Part shown: positions 60,839-64,000 of the stretch, one piece after another
Position numbering within the stretch: position 1 is the first letter of the stretch
Layout of the letters: each line of letters opens with the position of its first letter
Assembly: GCA_963854835.1 (NCBI GenBank)
Contig: OY978525.1
Coordinates: 78,824,628 to 78,888,627 of the forward strand
Source of the DNA: Megamerina dolium
Lineage: Eukaryota; Arthropoda; Insecta; Diptera; Megamerinidae
DNA: 64,000 bases
Direction: 5' to 3'
Notes under the pieces: model-generated
What the model was told of the DNA's origin: nothing
Database searches by the model: none
What the model saw: only the letters and a program-made list of their open reading frames with translations
Program-made: the position numbers and the translations under genes

Positions 60839-61803
60839 CAGTCATCGGCAAAAGCTGCTCATATGAGCTCTCCCACATCACACGCATTCTTACGCTCTTT
60901 CAATTCAATCGTTGTTGAGACAGCAACGAAGCAACACGTGGACGGGTGCGCTAATAATTTTCTTATTTTTTCTTGTTACAGTGGACATGTATGATAATAT
61001 GGCTGCAAGAAAATATTTTATGATTCCGAATGCTTTCAATGCAATGCAATGTCTCCTTTGCCACAATTCTTTATGTTTTAAGAAACATAATGTCAAAAGA
61101 CATTATGATATGTTTCATAAGGATTTTGACAAATTTCAGGGTGAAGCAAGGGATAATTTATATATTGAAAAGAAAAAGCAGTTCCTTTTAAAGCTGAAGG
61201 AATGGATTTCTAAAGAAGAAAATGGAGATAAAAAAAGGCGCTGGGAAGCCAAAAACCGCAATAAAAATGACTTTGTCTAACTTGATTAGCTTAATTATTG
61301 TTAAAAAGGGAAGGCCTTTTTCTGATGGGGTTTATATGCAAGGCATTTTTAAACAAGTTTTGCAGAAGCTAAATAGTCATTTGGTCGATGTCATTGAAAA
61401 CATTCCTTTGTCCCCTAGAACTTTATCTCGGCGGACAGATCAAATTGGTGTATTTATTGAAGCGGAAATTGAAAAGAAAATTAATTCTTGCAAATTTTTT
61501 TCAATATGTTTGGATGAAAGCACTCATATAAATGACCTTTGCCAACTAGTTATTTGTATTCGAAGTGTAGATTCTGAATATTCTTTTAGCAAGAAACTGT
61601 TCCAATAATATTGATATTAATAATAATATTAATTAATAAGCCTCCTTTTTTTATTCTTTTTGTTGATAAAAAAAACAAAATAAAACACAACTTTATACGC
61701 CAGAAATATTTGATACGTTTTTTTTGTTCTTATAAGCACTGTGCAGCGCAATTCTCTCTCGCGCTCACCAATACACACTCAAAAATGATTTTGCCGACCC
61801 CTG
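60839..61803 (+). mobile_element. hAT element, internally deleted
   Basis: The ends are CAGTCATCGGCAAAA and the inverse of CAGGGGTCGGCAAAA. GTCTAGAG at 60831-60838 and 61804-61811 is the 8-bp target duplication expected for hAT. The uninterrupted site is in X1 (near 10833) and, with variation, X3. The 965-bp length is far below an autonomous element. Confidence 0.9.
60987..61608 (+). pseudogene. hAT transposase N-terminal remnant
   Basis: The ATG at 60987 follows an acceptor-like TTTTTTCTTGTTACAG. A BED-like zinc finger reads CLLCHNSLCFKKHNVKRHYD then MFH. After a frameshift near 61260, the early transposase domain continues (GRPFSDGVYMQGIFK, PLSPRTLSRR, FFSICLDESTHINDLCQL, with the first catalytic aspartate likely in CLDEST). 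The rest, including the dimerisation domain, is missing. It resembles the ZBED/GTF2IRD2-like hAT group. Confidence 0.75.
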
Positions 61804-61904
61804 GTCTAGAGTGGTTATATGGCTATATGTTAGCGGGCTAATCAATTTTTATGAGTCTCATAAAAATATAAACATTTCTCTCTGCTTCTGCACAACAATA
61901 TCGT

Positions 61905-63846
61905 CAGAGACATATATGCTTAGAGAATTCTCATATTCCAGTATACAAAATTTTAAAAGGAATAACCAGAAATCAGCGGGAGTGGATTTTCTGTTGAACG
62001 TGTATGAACCAAAATATCAGACGAAATAGAAGGGGACAATCGAACGAATCATACGGCAAAAGATCCAAAGGAAATTCAAATTAATTTATCAAAGTAGACG
62101 TACTGATACTGCTTTGTTTGTGAACGTATTGAAACATGCATGTTGTATTCTCGGTCATACCAGAGACCAGATTATATACGGCTGCGCATACAGAATAATG
62201 TTGCAACTAGCCACCGACGTAGCGTACGTACGTACCGCCCGTACGTAAGAACATACAAAATTGCATTGATTTTCTCCGCTACGAGCGACGTCTACGTGAC
62301 CGTCATACGGTGGTGAGTTTTCGTTAACACGACATTCTCATAAGATAGGTCGTGTCAGCTGACACGTTCTACGTTTTTACGTCGGTGGCTAGTTGCAGCA
62401 TTAGTCACTTTGGATTATTGTCTAGAGTGGTTATATAGCTATATGTTAGCGGACGAATCAATTTATATGTGTCTCATAAAAATATAAACATTTCTCTCTG
62501 CTTCTGCACAACAATATCGTCACATTGGATTCTTCTTGAGAATGATTACACGCATTGGATCACATTGGATTTTCCTTGAGAGTGGCTGCATGTACTTATG
62601 TATGTATATGTGTCAATGGAGATATATAAGTACTGTGCTATCAAATAGAATTGACCAATGTGCATAAACATATGTACGTATATGAATAAAGTACATATGC
62701 CATATAAACGTAATAGGAAAATTAATATACTGTTCTTTAGTATATTTATTATATTATTATCAATCATTATTCTCGTTTTAAATATATGCATGTAATCACA
62801 GCTTCTGGTTGCAAACTCATATCAAATGCAATCTGCTCTATCACCAGCAGCAGAGAACTATGCGTGGGCACGTGCGTTTGTGTCTCTGCACATATACATG
62901 TGGTTTTTTGAAGATTTTGTCATTTCATGCCATCCAACAGCCACCAAAAATCAACACATCAAATTGTTCGTCTTTCGTCGATTTCGCTCTCATTGGTACA
63001 CACACTCATCTACCTACGCCTGCGTATTTATTGTTGCTTTTGCTCTCGTTTCTTTGGGGAGAAAAATACTCTTCAATTTTTGGCTTCCATATTTCTCTGC
63101 TGCTGGTGATAGAGCAGATTGCATTTGATATGAGTTTGCAACCAGAAGCTGTGATTACATGCATATATTTAAAACGAGAATAATGATTGATAATAATATA
63201 ATAAATATACTAAAGAACAGTATATTAATTTTCCTATTACGTTTATATGGCATATGTACTTTATTCATATACGTACGTATGTTTATGCACATTGGTCAAT
63301 TCTATTTGATAGCACAGTACTTATATATCTCCATTGACACATATACATACATAAGTACATGCAGCCACTCTCAAGGAAAATCCAATGTGATCCAATGCGT
63401 GTAATAATTCACAAGAAGAATCCAATGTGACGATATTGTTGTGCAGAAGCAGAGAGAAATGTTTATATTTTTATGAGACACATATAAATTGATTCGTCCG
63501 CTAACATATAGCCATATAACCACTCTAGACAAGAATCCAAAGTGACTAAACTTTATTCTGTATGCGCAGCCATATATAATCTGGTCTCTGGTATGAGCGA
63601 GAATACAACATGCATGTTTCAATACGTTCAAAAACAAAGCAGTATCAGTACGTCTACTTTGATAAATTAATTTGAATTTCCTTTGGATCTTTTGCCGTAT
63701 GATTCGTTCGATTGTCCCCTTCTATTTCGTCTGATATTTTGGTTCATACACGTTCAACAGAAAATCCACTCCCGCTGATTTCTGGTTATTCCTTTTAAAA
63801 TTTTGTGTACTGGAATATGAGAATTCTCTAAGCATATATGTCTCTG
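61905..63846. mobile_element. Foldback element X, copy 3, with both arms
   Basis: The left arm (61905-62857, including a 202-bp MITE) is the inverse of the right arm (63092-63846, about 755 bp). The ends are CAGAGACATATATGC and its inverse. The 234-bp centre (62858-63091) matches 54915-55110 and the X1 centre. It has no coding capacity of its own. No target duplication is apparent; the left flank is X2 itself. Confidence 0.85.
62199..62400. mobile_element. Small MITE in X3 left arm
   Basis: 202 bp with TIRs TG(C/T)TGCAACTAGCCACCGACGT, flanked by TAA (62196-62198) and TTA (62401-62403). It contains the perfect 16-bp palindrome CGTGTCAGCTGACACG. The right arm of X3 lacks it. Confidence 0.85.
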
Positions 63847-64000
63847 TTTATACATATTTTTATAACTTATTAACTTCTACTGGCAATCTACCGCTTCTGA
63901 TTTTCTTGGTTCCCTGTTTCTGTTGAGCCGCTTTCTTCTGTAGTACTGCGATTAGAAGAAATTCTTGTTAAATCCGTCGTTGCTTTATATTTTGTTCTCG
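63847..64000. other. Unassigned sequence at window end
   Basis: No feature is recognised. Confidence 0.4.

Larger units (their letters stand above)
60179..61904 (+). mobile_element. Foldback element X, copy 2, partial
   Basis: X sequence starts CAGAGACATATATGC at 60179 and runs to 61904, interrupted by a MITE (60473-60811) and a hAT element (60839-61803). It breaks off at AACAATATCGT, exactly where X3 begins. Confidence 0.8.

Noticed and set aside
62809..63183. Open frames through the centre and right arm of X3
   Set aside because: They run across the foldback symmetry and have counterparts in every X copy without conserved protein features.

Overview
This is eukaryotic DNA, almost certainly from a higher fly. 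The base composition is AT-rich, long (TA)n runs are common, and the transposon families seen (DD41D mariner, Tc1-like, Jockey, RTE and LOA-like LINEs, gypsy, BEL/Pao, hAT, MITEs) are typical of dipteran and especially tephritid genomes. There are no bacterial operons, CRISPR arrays or rRNA genes. The one convincing host-gene piece is the last coding exon of shroom (7431-7694, + strand), encoding the end of the Shroom ASD2 domain. Most of the remaining sequence is transposable elements, many nested, separated by unidentified AT-rich DNA.

Layout. 1-10507: a segmental duplication flanks the shroom exon. Copy A (1-5386) carries a decayed DD41D mariner and an internally deleted gypsy element with both LTRs and a 4-bp target duplication. 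Copy B (8587-10507) carries an intact DD41D mariner and the empty gypsy site. 10508-14810: a foldback element (called X here) is split by two Tc1-like elements in opposite orientation. 15506-15901: a solo LTR. 16654-25816: three Tc1-like copies and two copies of a 2-kb spacer, best explained by unequal exchange between two Tc1 copies. 26116-26642: a MITE. 27300-28830: unidentified decayed coding-like DNA. 29447-32713: a gypsy/BEL-Pao chimera. 32891-37137: a mariner, an intron-bearing Tc1-like fragment and an intact Tc1-like element, set among (TA)n runs. 37492-42477: a near-complete Jockey-type LINE with a MITE in ORF1. 42676-45445: RTE and BEL fragments. 45668-46808: a decayed THAP-domain gene. 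46863-51830: an RNase H-bearing LINE. 52490-54756: an RTE-like LINE. 56438-63846: a MITE, a tRNA-like SINE split by a solo LTR, and two more X copies carrying a hAT element and another MITE.

How the parts relate. Two elements still have uninterrupted transposases (mariner 8273-9577; Tc1-like 35486-37137) and could mobilise defective relatives. Five of the six Tc1-like copies are defective and fall into two shared-lesion lineages, as expected for copies moved in trans. Several insertions can be checked against an empty site elsewhere in the window, which gives a partial relative chronology. I found no evidence of a new defence, toxin or metabolic system. The novelty here is structural: chimeric elements, ectopic exchange and nested insertions. 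Element extents come from reading by eye; family names rest on motifs, not database searches.
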